A DNA stretch of 64,000 nucleotides from PALSA-1006 sp041660815 (GCA_041660815.1 JBAZVN010000003.1:62001-126000); one strand, 5' to 3'; counted from the first letter of the stretch, positions 16,155 through 25,563 are shown. Notes: a model not told the origin generated them from the letters alone. Made by a program: numbers and translations.

Positions 16155-16598
16155 TTAACTCCTTACAGAATGTTGTAGTGCAAATTGCAGCGCAAGTTCA
16201 TAACCCGTCGCTCCTAAACCGCTAATAACGCCGACGGCAATGTCGGAAAAAAATGATTCCTTGCGAAATGCTTCACGTGCGTACACGTTGGAAAGATGCA
16301 CTTCAACAAAGGGGATGTTAACCGCTGCCAACGCATCACGCATGGCGACACTGGTATGGGTAAATGCCGCCGGATTGATAATAATAAAATCCGTTCCGTC
16401 ACCTTGCGCTTGCTGAATACGATCAATTAAGGCGAATTCAGCATTACTCTGCAAATAGCTTAGATTAGCGCCCTTTGCCTGTGCTTGTGCGCACAATTTA
16501 GCGTTAATTTCATCTAACGTGATGCGGCCATAAACTTCCGGCTCACGTGTTCCGAGCAGGTTAAGATTGGGACCATGAATAAGCAAAATATTTCTCAT
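16155..16598 (-). CDS. aroQ: Type II 3-dehydroquinate dehydratase
   Basis: 147-residue dodecameric dehydroquinase of the shikimate pathway. The signature ILLIHGPNLNLLGTREPEVYG is present, with the active-site Arg and Tyr, as are FIIINPAAFTHTSVAMRDAL and the EVHLSNVYARE loop. I took ATG 16598 (MRNILLIHG), which matches family starts; the ORF extends six codons further upstream. It is the first gene of the aroQ-accB-accC-prmA run. The gap of 84 bases to dsbD upstream leaves room for a separate promoter. Confidence 0.95.
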   Translation of the reverse strand: MRNILLIHGPNLNLLGTREPEVYGRITLDEINAKLCAQAQAKGANLSYLQSNAEFALIDRIQQAQGDGTDFIIINPAAFTHTSVAMRDALAAVNIPFVEVHLSNVYAREAFRKESFFSDIAVGVISGLGATGYELALQFALQHSVRS

Positions 16599-16682
16599 AA
16601 GCACAGTTTGCCGCAAAATGGGGGCGATTGTCTATCTTTTCGTGTAAATTTGGCAATATTGCGATCCGATAAATGTTCCACC

Positions 16683-18464
16683 CTAAAAACCTGCATTTTT
16701 TAAAGAACTTATAAACTGGCCTGCATTTTGAAAACCGATTACCCGAAAATCAGCCTGCTCTTTACCTTGTCCGTCAATAAATAAAATAGCCGGCGGGCCA
16801 AACAACTGAAAGCGTTGCAACAGCGTTTTGTCATCCGCGTTATTCGCTGTGACATCCGCCTGCAACAAAATGACCTCTTTTAACTTGCCTTGCACTGCCG
16901 CATCGCTAAACGTAAAACGCTCCATCTCTTTGCACGAAACACACCAGTCCGCGTAAAAATCCAGCATGATTTTTTTACCCTGAGCCTGAGCAATGCGCGC
17001 ATCCAACTCTGCCGAACTCTTGATACGTTCAAAACGCAAAGACTCGGGAGCCGCCTCGACGGAGCGACCGATTGTTCCCAAAGGACGCAAAATATCGCGA
17101 GCACCGGAAAGTCCGCCGACCAGATAAGCCACACCGAGCAACAAAGCAATAACGCCTAATCCTTTCCAAAGTCTGCGCCAACCATTCGCGTTTTGCGGCA
17201 AGGTGTCGAGCGCGTGCAAATAGATCGCGCAGAAGATCAACAATACTGCCCACAACAGCATTTGCGCGGAAACGGGAACAATCGGCGAGATGATCCAAAT
17301 GGCCAAAGCCAACATCATCACGCCGAAAATGCGCTTCACCGACTCCATCCAGGCGCCCGCTTTGGGTAGCAACGCCCCCGCCGAGGTACCGATTAGCAGC
17401 AACGGCGCACCCATGCCCATGGCCAGCGCGAACAATGCGCTGCCGCCCAATACTGCATCGTGGGTTTTACCGATATACAACAAAGCGCCCGCCATCGGTG
17501 CCGCCACACAGGGGCTCATAATGATGGCAGAGAGCGCCCCCATACCAAACACACCGGACAAATGCCCGCCATGCAATTTATTGCTGGTATCGGTTAAGCG
17601 GCTTTGCAATGCCGAAGGAAGTTGAATTTCGTAGAAGCCGAACATGGACAATGACAAAATGACAAATACGGCGGCAAAACTCCCCAGCACCAGCGGTGTT
17701 TGCAATGCATTGGAAATGAGTTCGCCGGAAAATCCGGCTGCGATGCCGGCTGCGGCGTAAGTGAGCGCCATCCCCAGCACATACGCCAAGGACAAAATAA
17801 ACGCGTGGAAATGGGTAATTTTGTGACCGCGACCAACAATAATCCCGGACAAAATTGGCACCATCGGAAATACGCAGGGGGTAAAGGCTAGCAATAATCC
17901 AGCGCCGAAGAAAAAAGTGAGCACCAACCAAAAGCTGCCTTGCTCAAAAATATTGGCGATTTGGGTATTTTCATTTTCGGTTTTGCCATCCTCAAGAAGA
18001 GGTGAGGCGCACACATATTGCGCCTGATTAATCTCCAAGATTTTTTCGACCGGGGGATAACACAGCCCCTTGTCGCTGCAGCCCTGATAGCCGACCGTAA
18101 GGGATAAAGGTTGCGCAGAATCGACATTTTCCAGAAGCAGCTTGGCTTGAATTGACTGATGGTAAACCTCGATCAATCCAAAAGTAGGATCATTTTTTGA
18201 CTCCCCCTGCGGCAATTCAATACTCGTAATTTTTGCTTTACCCTGCAGGGCGAAGCTTAACTTGTCGCGATATAAATAATAGCCCGGCGCGATATTAAAG
18301 TTAGCCACCAGAATATTTTTATCGCAGGCATCGACACTCACGGAAAACGCCTGATCGGGCGCTAAAAAGCTCGCTTGCTTAGTGCCGCCCAAACGCTCCA
18401 AAAATCCTTCCGCTTGAGCGAACTGAGAGATAGTCAATAAAAACAACAAGATAAGCACGCGCAT
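16683..18464 (-). CDS. dsbD: Thiol:disulfide interchange protein DsbD
   Basis: 593-residue inner-membrane reductant conduit that carries electrons from cytosolic thioredoxin to periplasmic DsbC and to cytochrome c maturation. A signal peptide is followed by the periplasmic alpha domain (Cys pair in YQGCSDKGLCYPP), then eight transmembrane helices with FTPCVFPMVPILSGI and IIMSPCVAAPMAGALLYIG carrying the membrane cysteines, then a C-terminal thioredoxin-like domain with YADWCVSCKEMERFTF. It overlaps cutA by one base. The full set of six redox cysteines is present. Confidence 0.95.
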   Translation of the reverse strand: MRVLILLFLLTISQFAQAEGFLERLGGTKQASFLAPDQAFSVSVDACDKNILVANFNIAPGYYLYRDKLSFALQGKAKITSIELPQGESKNDPTFGLIEVYHQSIQAKLLLENVDSAQPLSLTVGYQGCSDKGLCYPPVEKILEINQAQYVCASPLLEDGKTENENTQIANIFEQGSFWLVLTFFFGAGLLLAFTPCVFPMVPILSGIIVGRGHKITHFHAFILSLAYVLGMALTYAAAGIAAGFSGELISNALQTPLVLGSFAAVFVILSLSMFGFYEIQLPSALQSRLTDTSNKLHGGHLSGVFGMGALSAIIMSPCVAAPMAGALLYIGKTHDAVLGGSALFALAMGMGAPLLLIGTSAGALLPKAGAWMESVKRIFGVMMLALAIWIISPIVPVSAQMLLWAVLLIFCAIYLHALDTLPQNANGWRRLWKGLGVIALLLGVAYLVGGLSGARDILRPLGTIGRSVEAAPESLRFERIKSSAELDARIAQAQGKKIMLDFYADWCVSCKEMERFTFSDAAVQGKLKEVILLQADVTANNADDKTLLQRFQLFGPPAILFIDGQGKEQADFRVIGFQNAGQFISSLKNAGF

Positions 18465-18799
18465 TATTCATTATTCCTTGGTTGAGTTTCCTGCCTCACC
18501 CAATTTAGATAAGCAGGTAATCCGGCGGTCACAGGGACAGCAATAATTTCGGGAAGTTCATAGGGATGCAACTCGCGCAACGCAACTTCCATTTTGGCAT
18601 AAGCCGCCTGCGTCGTTTTAATCAACACCGGCACCTCACTGGCCTGCTGTATTTTACCTTCCCATCGATATACCGATGTGCATATCGGTAAAATATTCAC
18701 GCAAGCGGCAAGGTTATTACCCACCAAAAAATCGGCTGCCGCCTGTGCGGTGCCGTGATCGGGAAAGTTGCTGACAACCAGTAATATTTCAGTTTGCAT
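18464..18799 (-). CDS. cutA: CutA divalent-ion tolerance protein
   Basis: 111-residue trimeric CutA1-family protein, historically linked to copper and divalent cation tolerance; the biochemical role is unsettled. Typical features are LLVVSNFPDHGTAQAAADFLV, the NNLAACVNILP segment and YRWEGKIQQASEVPVLIKTT. The last base is shared with the first base of dsbD, the widespread cutA-dsbD pairing of proteobacteria. Confidence 0.92.
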   Translation of the reverse strand: MQTEILLVVSNFPDHGTAQAAADFLVGNNLAACVNILPICTSVYRWEGKIQQASEVPVLIKTTQAAYAKMEVALRELHPYELPEIIAVPVTAGLPAYLNWVRQETQPRNNE

Positions 18800-18893
18800 T
18801 CAAATAATCTTTCTGTTGTACACTTTAGAAACCGGATTCAAGCCCCTTGAAACCTCGCATTAGCACCCCAACTTGCGCGCACAAGGAGAATTT

Positions 18894-20024
18894 ATGAGTA
18901 TTAATACCGCCACGTTTTTGCCACGAATATTGCGCGCCGCGCTGTTCGTCGTCATCGCTGTTGTTAGCGTTAATTTGCTACCCTCCTTCATTTCCCATGC
19001 CGACGGCGCGGATGCCGCGCCCCGGAAAATAACCCCGCGTGGCGAATTAGCCGCCGATGAAAAAGCCACCATCGATCTTTTTGAGCAAGCCAAAGATTCC
19101 GTGGTTTTTATTACCACCCGCGCGCAAGTTCAGGATTTTTGGTCGCGCAATATTTTCTCGGTACAACGCGGCACAGGCTCCGGATTTTTGTGGGACGAAT
19201 CCGGTCATGTAATCACCAACTACCATGTTATCGAAAACGCCAGCGAAGCGATTGTCAGATTATCCAACGGCAAAGACTATTCCGCCACCCTGATCGGCTC
19301 CAGCCCCAGCCATGATATTGCAGTACTCAAAATCAATATCAGCCACCAACTCTCCCCGCCCCTGCCGATCGGCACCAGCCAGGATTTAAAAGTCGGGCAA
19401 AAAGTGTACGCGATCGGCAATCCCTTTGGCTTGGACTGGACGTTAACCAACGGCATTGTTTCCGCACTCGATAGGTCGTTGACCAAAGAAAACGGCATCA
19501 CCGTCGAACATCTGATTCAGACCAATGCGGCCATCAATCCGGGCAATTCCGGCGGCCCCCTGCTGGACTCTGCAGGCCGCCTGATCGGCATCAACACGGC
19601 CATTTATAGCCCGAGCGGCACCAGCGCGGGAATTGGTTTTGCCGTACCGGTGGATACCGTCAACCGGGTTGTTCCGCAATTAATCCGTCACGGAAAATAC
19701 ATTCGTCCCGCGCTGGGAATTGAGATAGATGAAAATATTAACCAGCGTTTATCCGCAATGTTGAAAACAAAGGGCATTATTATTCTGCGGGTTGCATCCG
19801 GAAGCGCAGCGGCAGCAGCCGGTTTAAAAGGCGTCACCATCACGCGCGACGGATCTGTCATTCCCGGCGATATTGTGACGGCGGTGGAAGGTAAACCCGT
19901 GGAAAGTGTCGGTAAATTTATCGCCCGTCTGGATGATTTTAGAATAGGCCAGCAAATCACCCTCACCGTGCTTGGAAAAGATGGCGAGCGTGAAGTTCTT
20001 ATTAACCTGCAGCCGGGGGGATAA
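18894..20024 (+). CDS. DegS-like trypsin-type serine protease with one PDZ domain
   Basis: 376-residue HtrA-family protease anchored by an N-terminal hydrophobic segment (RILRAALFVVIAVVSVNLLP). The protease domain shows the triad: His in HVITNYHVIENA, Asp in SHDIAVLKI, Ser in NPGNSGGPLLDS. A single PDZ domain occupies about 285-375. One PDZ domain and membrane anchoring resemble DegS, the site-1 protease of the sigma-E pathway. The LGIEIDE region and lack of a second PDZ argue against DegP, but a general periplasmic quality-control role is equally possible. Start ATG 18894 has AAGGAG in front. It stands alone between divergent and convergent neighbours. Confidence 0.88.
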   Translation: MSINTATFLPRILRAALFVVIAVVSVNLLPSFISHADGADAAPRKITPRGELAADEKATIDLFEQAKDSVVFITTRAQVQDFWSRNIFSVQRGTGSGFLWDESGHVITNYHVIENASEAIVRLSNGKDYSATLIGSSPSHDIAVLKINISHQLSPPLPIGTSQDLKVGQKVYAIGNPFGLDWTLTNGIVSALDRSLTKENGITVEHLIQTNAAINPGNSGGPLLDSAGRLIGINTAIYSPSGTSAGIGFAVPVDTVNRVVPQLIRHGKYIRPALGIEIDENINQRLSAMLKTKGIIILRVASGSAAAAAGLKGVTITRDGSVIPGDIVTAVEGKPVESVGKFIARLDDFRIGQQITLTVLGKDGEREVLINLQPGG

Positions 20025-20026
20025 AC

Positions 20027-20767
20027 TCACATCTGGCGAAACAAGTGCGCATAGCTTCTACTGACCGCGATTTTCTCCGGCCTGTCGCGCAAAGTAAGCG
20101 ACACTTTGCCGAATAGTTCGTGATGCGCGGAAATAATCTGCCGGATATTTACCACGGTACCGCGATGCACTTGCCAAAAATGTTCCGCATCAAGTTGGGT
20201 GATCAACTCTTTAAGGGGCGTGCGCAACAAGAACTCTGCATCACGCGTGTAGACAGCGGTGTATTTGTCGGCTGACTGAAAGTAGCACACCTCTTCCACC
20301 GCGACCATGCGCACCGCCTGACCGACTTGTGCGCGCAACCAGTGTAACGATTCCTGCTTGGCGGGCTCTGCCAACAATTGTTGCAAACGCGCCAACAGCG
20401 CATCCGGGGCGGCGGTTGTGTGCTGCTTCAAGCGCTCCACGCAGCGCAACAGTCGCTCATCACTGACTGGCTTGAGCAGATAATCGACTGCGGCTTGCTC
20501 GAAAGCTTGCACCGCATGATCATCAAATGCGGTAACGAAAACCACGCGACAATTTTTCGGGGCGGTACGCGCCACCTCCAAGCCACTCATTCCCGGCATG
20601 CGAATATCTAAAAACGCAATATCCGGCTTATGCAAGGCGAGCGCCCGGCATGCATCCAACCCATTATTTATATTAGATATTATTTCAAGCTCCGGCCAAA
20701 GCCGCTGCAAGCGACGCTGCAAGTCGGCGGCAAGATTGTGTTCATCATCCGCGATCAAGGCGCGCAT
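20027..20767 (-). CDS. LytTR-type response regulator
   Basis: 246-residue regulator of the LytR/AlgR class. The receiver domain has ADDE at 6-9 and phospho-acceptor D54 in IAFLDIRMPGMSG. A LytTR DNA-binding domain fills about 145-246, with VEEVCYFQSADKYTAVYT, LLRTPLKELITQL, FWQVHRGTVVNIRQI and KIAVSRSYAHLFRQM. It overlaps the sensor gene by 13 bases and ends the long export operon, so it probably controls that operon (inference). Its 3' end is two bases from the convergent protease gene. Confidence 0.92.
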   Translation of the reverse strand: MRALIADDEHNLAADLQRRLQRLWPELEIISNINNGLDACRALALHKPDIAFLDIRMPGMSGLEVARTAPKNCRVVFVTAFDDHAVQAFEQAAVDYLLKPVSDERLLRCVERLKQHTTAAPDALLARLQQLLAEPAKQESLHWLRAQVGQAVRMVAVEEVCYFQSADKYTAVYTRDAEFLLRTPLKELITQLDAEHFWQVHRGTVVNIRQIISAHHELFGKVSLTLRDRPEKIAVSRSYAHLFRQM

Positions 20768-21759
20768 TGCGATATCTCCAGAGTGGCCGTCAACCCGCCT
20801 TGCGCATTGCTTTCCAGAATCAATTTTCCCGCATCGCCATACAGCGCAAACAAGCGGGCCCGGATATTTTCTAGTCCCGCACCCGATTTGCTTTCGACAT
20901 TAAAACCCACACCATCATCATGTACGCTCACCGTTAATTGATTGGCGTTCTGCAGCGCGTTGATGGTTAATTTTCCGCCCGTTACTTTGGGTTCAATCCC
21001 ATGCCGAATGGCATTTTCCACAAGCGGTTGCAGCAGCATGGGCGGGAACGAGGCCAGACGCGCGGTTTCTCCGGCATCAATGTTCCAGCATAAGCGATCG
21101 CCAAAGCGTATTTTTAAAATTTGCAGATAGTTTTCCAGCATCGCCAACTCGTCTCCCAGGGTCGTGTTCTCACTGCGGGCGCGGGCCAGTGCAATGCGCA
21201 ACCAATCGTTGAGTCGTTCCAATAATCTTCGTGCCGAAGCGGGATCGGTCTCGATCAAACTGCTCACATTAGCCAGCGTATTAAATAAAAAGTGCGGCTC
21301 AATCTGCGCTTGCAGTAATTTTAGATGGGCTTCGAGTTGGCGCTTCTCGCTTTCCACCTCGTTCAGACGGCGCTGTTTAACTTCCGCGTCCAGTTGCTCG
21401 ATGCGCTGGCTGAGGAAATAAGTGATGCTGCCGATGCCGCCGAAGAACAGGCCGATCACTACCGCCACCCACGCCTGCGGATTGTCCCAGCCACCGGCAT
21501 CGGTGATCCATGCCGCCACGGAAACCCCGAGCATGATGCTGCCCGGAAAACTAAACGTGAGTATGAGTGCGCGCAAACGTTTGTTGGCGATGCGGCACAT
21601 CAGCGTGGCGTTGATGGAATAAATCGACAAACCGATGCATTGCGAGAAAACGAAATTTATCCAGAATCCGCCGCCAAACCCGATTGCCGTGAGCAACCCG
21701 GCGATGGCCGTGTTGAACAGGATGTTGATGAATGTGGTGATGAAAATGTTTTTGCGCAT
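20755..21759 (-). CDS. LytS/AlgZ-type sensor histidine kinase
   Basis: 334-residue membrane kinase of the His_kinase (LytS/YehU) family. About four N-terminal transmembrane helices (residues 5-130) precede a coiled segment. The phospho-acceptor His is in LLQAQIEPHFLFNTLANV. A HATPase domain follows, with LLQPLVENAIRHGIEP (N box) and VHDDGVGFN (G box). There is no large periplasmic loop, so it senses in or at the membrane. It is co-transcribed with the LytTR regulator and with the outer-membrane protein gene 21 bases upstream. Confidence 0.92.
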   Translation of the reverse strand: MRKNIFITTFINILFNTAIAGLLTAIGFGGGFWINFVFSQCIGLSIYSINATLMCRIANKRLRALILTFSFPGSIMLGVSVAAWITDAGGWDNPQAWVAVVIGLFFGGIGSITYFLSQRIEQLDAEVKQRRLNEVESEKRQLEAHLKLLQAQIEPHFLFNTLANVSSLIETDPASARRLLERLNDWLRIALARARSENTTLGDELAMLENYLQILKIRFGDRLCWNIDAGETARLASFPPMLLQPLVENAIRHGIEPKVTGGKLTINALQNANQLTVSVHDDGVGFNVESKSGAGLENIRARLFALYGDAGKLILESNAQGGLTATLEISQCAP

Positions 21760-21780
21760 GGCCGGATTATGTTCGTAGCG

Positions 21781-23064
21781 TCACGGCAAGGCAACCTTCA
21801 ATCCCGCCGTTGCGCTACGCGTGAACAGCGCCGACATTTCCTGGCGCGCACTACCGCCATTCAACACCAGCGTGGCAAACAGACTGAGATGTGGATTCAG
21901 CGTCTTCTCGCCGTAAGCACCCAGTTCGTTGCTGCCGTCAGTAACGTTGTGCGTGAACATGGCGCGCCAGTAATGATCGCTTTCCATCATATTGCTCTGC
22001 CACACCAAATGCAGGTAATCGCGCCCCAGCAAACGCGGCGCGTAACCCAACGCCATGCCCGCCCACAGCGGAGAAGCAGCGGCACGCGCAAAGTAAGCCT
22101 CCGCTTCCGCCCGAGTGTAGCCGTGGCTTTCGTGCAGATATTCGGCGTTGACCGATTGGCCGTTTTCGAAGGTGTAGGCCGCGCCCGCCAGCGCCGTGGT
22201 GCGGCGGGGCGAAGTTGTTCGCAGACTGAACGGCAACATCACATCGGCGGGCGAAACCAGCCCGGATGTTTGCGCGGATGAACCCAGCTCGCCATACAGC
22301 AGCAGCGTGTCGCTCAAAGTATATTGCGCGTTCGCGCCATAAAACGCGGGTAGCTCCGGCGCTTTCACCGCCACCAGACCATATACCCATTCGTCGCCGC
22401 GCTGATCCAGCTTAACCAGCCAACTGTCGCGCCATGGATCGGGCTCTGCCGCGCCGTAACCGGAACGCACAATGCGCGCCAGCGTGGCGCTGCTGCGCAT
22501 ATCCGGTGTCCACGTCAGTTTGATGTTGTCCATGCCCACCAGCTCACGCATCGGGTCGCTGCGCCCGTTGTCGAAATAAAACGGACTGGACGGAGAGCGA
22601 AACTGCGCCGCGCCCCAGTTCATCACCTCGCGCCCGGCGGCCACGTTCCAACCTTCGACGGCGGCCACGCGCACCTGCCATTGGCTCACATAACTTTCGT
22701 GCTGCGCAGAGCGCAATGAGGCGATAGGCCGCGCGGTAAAACGCACGATTTCGTTCTCGGCCTTGATGTTGAAGCGAAACTCGGCGACTTCACTCCGCTC
22801 TGGCAACTGTGCGATTTGGTTGTTCGGATTCAGTACACTATCGTCGCGCAGAGTCATGCGGCTGGCATAACCGTAGAGCGTGCCGTCCCACGAAGTGCGC
22901 CAGTCGGACTCGTCGGCAGATGCGCTTGCTGTGGCGATAAACATAAGCGCAGCAAAAAACAAATCCCCCTTCCGCCCCGCTTTTGCAAAGTGGAGAACTG
23001 ATGCGTCACTCCCCCCTTTGCAAAAGGGGGGCTGGGGGGGATTTAACATTTGCAGGATAAGCAC
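21781..23064 (-). CDS. Predicted outer-membrane beta-barrel protein of the exporter operon
   Basis: 427-residue ORF. After a hydrophobic stretch (LFFAALMFIATASASA, cleavage before DESDW) the protein is an alternation of amphipathic strands with many Trp, Tyr and Arg, ending in a strand-like TAGLKVALP. This fits an outer-membrane barrel of the porin/DUF1302-like type. Residues 7-35 are encoded by a dispersed repeat (NPPQPPFCKGG... FAKAGRKGD), so the N-region of the signal peptide comes from the repeat. The true start is uncertain: GTG 23064 and ATG 23049 are options. It lies within the exporter operon, 25 bases after the small outer-membrane protein gene. Confidence 0.7.
   Translation of the reverse strand: MLILQMLNPPQPPFCKGGSDASVLHFAKAGRKGDLFFAALMFIATASASADESDWRTSWDGTLYGYASRMTLRDDSVLNPNNQIAQLPERSEVAEFRFNIKAENEIVRFTARPIASLRSAQHESYVSQWQVRVAAVEGWNVAAGREVMNWGAAQFRSPSSPFYFDNGRSDPMRELVGMDNIKLTWTPDMRSSATLARIVRSGYGAAEPDPWRDSWLVKLDQRGDEWVYGLVAVKAPELPAFYGANAQYTLSDTLLLYGELGSSAQTSGLVSPADVMLPFSLRTTSPRRTTALAGAAYTFENGQSVNAEYLHESHGYTRAEAEAYFARAAASPLWAGMALGYAPRLLGRDYLHLVWQSNMMESDHYWRAMFTHNVTDGSNELGAYGEKTLNPHLSLFATLVLNGGSARQEMSALFTRSATAGLKVALP
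22961..23044. repeat. CCCCCTTTTGCAAAGGGGG-type dispersed repeat inside a coding start
   Basis: An 84-base inverted-repeat unit with arms of the form AAATCCCCC..TTTTGCAAAG and CTTTGCAAAAGGGGGG..GGGGGGATTT around a short centre. The unit recurs in many bacterial genomes (general knowledge), and in translation it gives PPxPPxCKGG and KGDLF peptides. Here it lies in frame across the first 35 codons of the outer-membrane protein gene. Confidence 0.7.
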
Positions 23065-23089
23065 GTTGTAAATTCCACTCTCAAGTTAC

Positions 23090-23548
23090 TCAAAACTTCA
23101 TCGCGACACCCGCACTCAACGCCGTCCCTGCGCGCGTTTTAGCGCCGAACAGAATTTCATTACGCAGCGTGATAAACGGTTTGAACGCGCTTACGGTTTC
23201 CGGCTCCCAACCCAGATTCGCCACCAGACCCGGAATATTGGACGTGGTGCTGTCCATACCGAAGTAGCCTATCGTGCCGATGGACATATTAAACCAGCCG
23301 CTCTCTATTTTCTCAAGCACGATGCCCGCCGCCAGATAGTCGCCTTGCTTGGTGTTGACGCGCGTGAGTTCAAGTCCGTATTTCTTTTTGGTCGACGCAT
23401 CGAAAAGAACGCGCAGACCCGCGTGCTGATAACTGCCTCCATCGAGCACACCTACGCCCGTATGGAGGCGAATCAGCAGACCTTCATCTGCCAACACATG
23501 CGCCGACAAAAACAAGGCAAGTATTCCGAAAAAACTGGCGGCTCTCAC
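23090..23548 (-). CDS. Small predicted outer-membrane barrel protein
   Basis: 152 residues with a signal peptide (MRAASFFGILALFLSAHVLADEG, cut after VLA). The mature chain alternates hydrophobic and polar residues as in a small barrel: GLRVLFDA, YGLELTRVNT, YLAAGIVLEKI, FITLRNEILFG, ending ALSAGVAMKF with a C-terminal Phe, a classical barrel assembly signal. The start is GTG 23548, overlapping the TGA of the LolA-like gene, which implies coupled translation. No named family is recognised. Confidence 0.65.
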   Translation of the reverse strand: MRAASFFGILALFLSAHVLADEGLLIRLHTGVGVLDGGSYQHAGLRVLFDASTKKKYGLELTRVNTKQGDYLAAGIVLEKIESGWFNMSIGTIGYFGMDSTTSNIPGLVANLGWEPETVSAFKPFITLRNEILFGAKTRAGTALSAGVAMKF

Positions 23549-24273
23549 TGCAATTGCCCCAAATCGAATTCCGATGCCGCCACTTTCTTCACTTTCACCG
23601 TGCCGAATTCCATCACCGTTTCCGCGTCGATCAGCGCGTCGCGTATGGTCATTTTGCTCACGAAGGCGGCGCGCTTGCCTTGGTGTTCGATGGTGTTGTT
23701 GTACTCAAAGCGCGCGGTTTTTAGCAGCTTTCCGCTCACCGAATAAAACTCGGCCTTGACTCCCACGCTGCGTTTTTCCGACACCCAGTATTTGATCTTG
23801 TCGTAAGTTGCGCGTTTGTGTTTTGCGCTGAGATCGAGCACATGGCAAGGCTCGCCATCAACCGCTTCCTTGCCGCCCATTTCCGCAGCGTAATCTTTTG
23901 CGTAATTGGTCGCGGCAATATCGCCGTTGGAAGCCTGCCCGCTCATGCGCTGACGCGGCGAGATGGGGATGGGTTTGGACAAGCCCGGTTTGGTCAGCCA
24001 CATATTGCGCTCCACCTGCAAAATTTTCGAGCCTTTAAAGCGCACCGGTTCCTGCGTTTCAGCCACGCTGGATTCGTCCACGGCTTTGACAATGAGGCGT
24101 TGCGGCTCGTCGATTTTTTCGCCGTCGCGTGACTGCAACTTGATCTCCCACACGATGCCCGGCAACCCGCCGCCGCGCGCCTGGTCGGATTGCTCAAGAA
24201 TAGTCTTGGCGTCAGATGCAGCAAAAGTAGCGCCGCACCAGAGCACAGTCAGCAAACCAAAATACTGTTTCAT
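23545..24273 (-). CDS. LolA-like outer membrane lipoprotein-sorting protein
   Basis: 242 residues. Signal peptide MKQYFGLLTVLWCGATFAAS, then a LolA-like fold of the uncharacterised outer-membrane lipoprotein-sorting group: ILEQSDQARGGG at the start, MWLTKPGLSKPIPISPRQRM, the central GEPCHVLDLSAK, and KIKYWVSEKRSVGVKAEFYS with KTARFEYNN. Proteins of this group usually accompany RND or MacB/LolC-like exporters and may ferry a lipid or lipoprotein across the periplasm. Here it sits directly after the permease gene, so it is probably the periplasmic carrier of the ABC exporter (inference). Confidence 0.78.
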   Translation of the reverse strand: MKQYFGLLTVLWCGATFAASDAKTILEQSDQARGGGLPGIVWEIKLQSRDGEKIDEPQRLIVKAVDESSVAETQEPVRFKGSKILQVERNMWLTKPGLSKPIPISPRQRMSGQASNGDIAATNYAKDYAAEMGGKEAVDGEPCHVLDLSAKHKRATYDKIKYWVSEKRSVGVKAEFYSVSGKLLKTARFEYNNTIEHQGKRAAFVSKMTIRDALIDAETVMEFGTVKVKKVAASEFDLGQLQ

Positions 24274-24303
24274 TACACACTCTCCATTATCTAAAAGCTG
24301 ACT

Positions 24304-25563
24304 CTACACATGTCCCAGCGCATCAATGATGGCCTGCTTTGCCGCACGTCTGGCCGGCCAGTATGCCGCCAACGTACCCACCACCAGCATCAATATAAAG
24401 GTGAACAGCGTGCGGCCGAAATCGACATCCACCAGCAACGGCACGGCACTCGGGCTGTTCGGCGGCGTATAGGAGATGTGCGCGACATTGATGCCGTAAC
24501 GCACGCCAAAGGTGAGCAGCAGCCCGGTGATGCAGCCGATCAGGGTCAACATCAGCGATTCGGCGGTGAAGAGTTTTACCACGCCCCACTGCTTCAAACC
24601 GATGGCGCGCAATGTGCCGATCTCGCGCGTGCGCTCGACCACCGTCATGCCCATCGAATTCGCCACGCTCATTACCACCACCGTGAGTACGATGCTGAAG
24701 ATGAAACCGAAGATCATATCGAACATGCCGTGTACCTGCGTGTAGAAATCCGACAGCTCTTGCCAGGTTTTGATCTCGACATCGAATCCCGCCGCATGCA
24801 ATTTCACCAGCAGGATGTCACGCATCGCCTCGGTCTGATTCACATCGTCGAGCAGGATAGTGAGTCGCTCCGCCCGGCCTTCCGCATCCAACAGTGAACG
24901 CGCCAGCGCCAACGACACAAAGGCGAACTTATCGTTGCTACCCGCATTGCCGGTATTGAAGCTGCGCCCCAGTGTTATGTCCAGCGCGTTGGCCTGCCCG
25001 GTGAGTGTATTCACCAGCACCGCCGCCTGCCCGCCCTCCTGAAGATGCAGCAACTCGGCCAGACCTTCGCTCAGGCTCACCACTTCGGGATGATCGGGGT
25101 CGAGCCGCATCTTCATGTTCTCGAACATGCCGCTCTTGCGCTCATTCTCGGTCAGCGAACCTTCGCGCAAACGCACCACTGCCTGCGGCTCGATACCTTC
25201 GGCGATGAAGATAGTGCTGGTACGCCCGTTGCTGGCCAGCCCGGACAGCGCCAAGCGTGGTGTAACCATTTTGACGTGCGCCTCTTCCTGCACCAGCTTG
25301 CTGATGCTCTCCACTTCCTTGGCCGTGAGCAGATACCGTTCAGGATCGAGCTTGCCTTCTTTGCGCATACCACTCTTGCTCAAGGTGAGATGCCCGAGCA
25401 GCTCGCCGTGGATAGATTGGCGCGCCAGCCCGTCATAGACGTTGTGCGTGTATCCGGCAAACAGTGCGATGGCGGCAAAACCCAGCGCGATGGCAAGCAA
25501 CGTCACCATGCTGCGGCGGCGGTTGCGCAATAGTCCGCGCAGAGCCAGTTTTATAGTGTTCAT
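24304..25563 (-). CDS. ABC exporter permease, MacB/LolC/FtsX type
   Basis: 419-residue type VII ABC permease. One N-terminal transmembrane helix (RRRSMVTLLAIALGFAAIALFAGY) is followed by a large periplasmic domain (about 45-285). Three C-terminal helices make the FtsX domain (IFGFIFSIVLTVVVMSVANS, then RTREIGTLRAIGLKQWGVVKLF, then GCITGLLLTFGV and LFTFILMLVVGTLAAYWPAR). The RTREIGTLRAIG coupling helix is diagnostic. The start overlaps the ATPase stop by 4 bases. These transporters work by mechanotransmission on lipoproteins or periplasmic substrates rather than as channels. Confidence 0.9.
   Translation of the reverse strand: MNTIKLALRGLLRNRRRSMVTLLAIALGFAAIALFAGYTHNVYDGLARQSIHGELLGHLTLSKSGMRKEGKLDPERYLLTAKEVESISKLVQEEAHVKMVTPRLALSGLASNGRTSTIFIAEGIEPQAVVRLREGSLTENERKSGMFENMKMRLDPDHPEVVSLSEGLAELLHLQEGGQAAVLVNTLTGQANALDITLGRSFNTGNAGSNDKFAFVSLALARSLLDAEGRAERLTILLDDVNQTEAMRDILLVKLHAAGFDVEIKTWQELSDFYTQVHGMFDMIFGFIFSIVLTVVVMSVANSMGMTVVERTREIGTLRAIGLKQWGVVKLFTAESLMLTLIGCITGLLLTFGVRYGINVAHISYTPPNSPSAVPLLVDVDFGRTLFTFILMLVVGTLAAYWPARRAAKQAIIDALGHV

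Noticed and set aside
21325..22281. 318-codon plus-strand frame
   Set aside because: It runs antisense to both the LytS-type kinase and the outer-membrane protein, crosses their junction and has very Arg/Gln-rich sequence, so it is a shadow.
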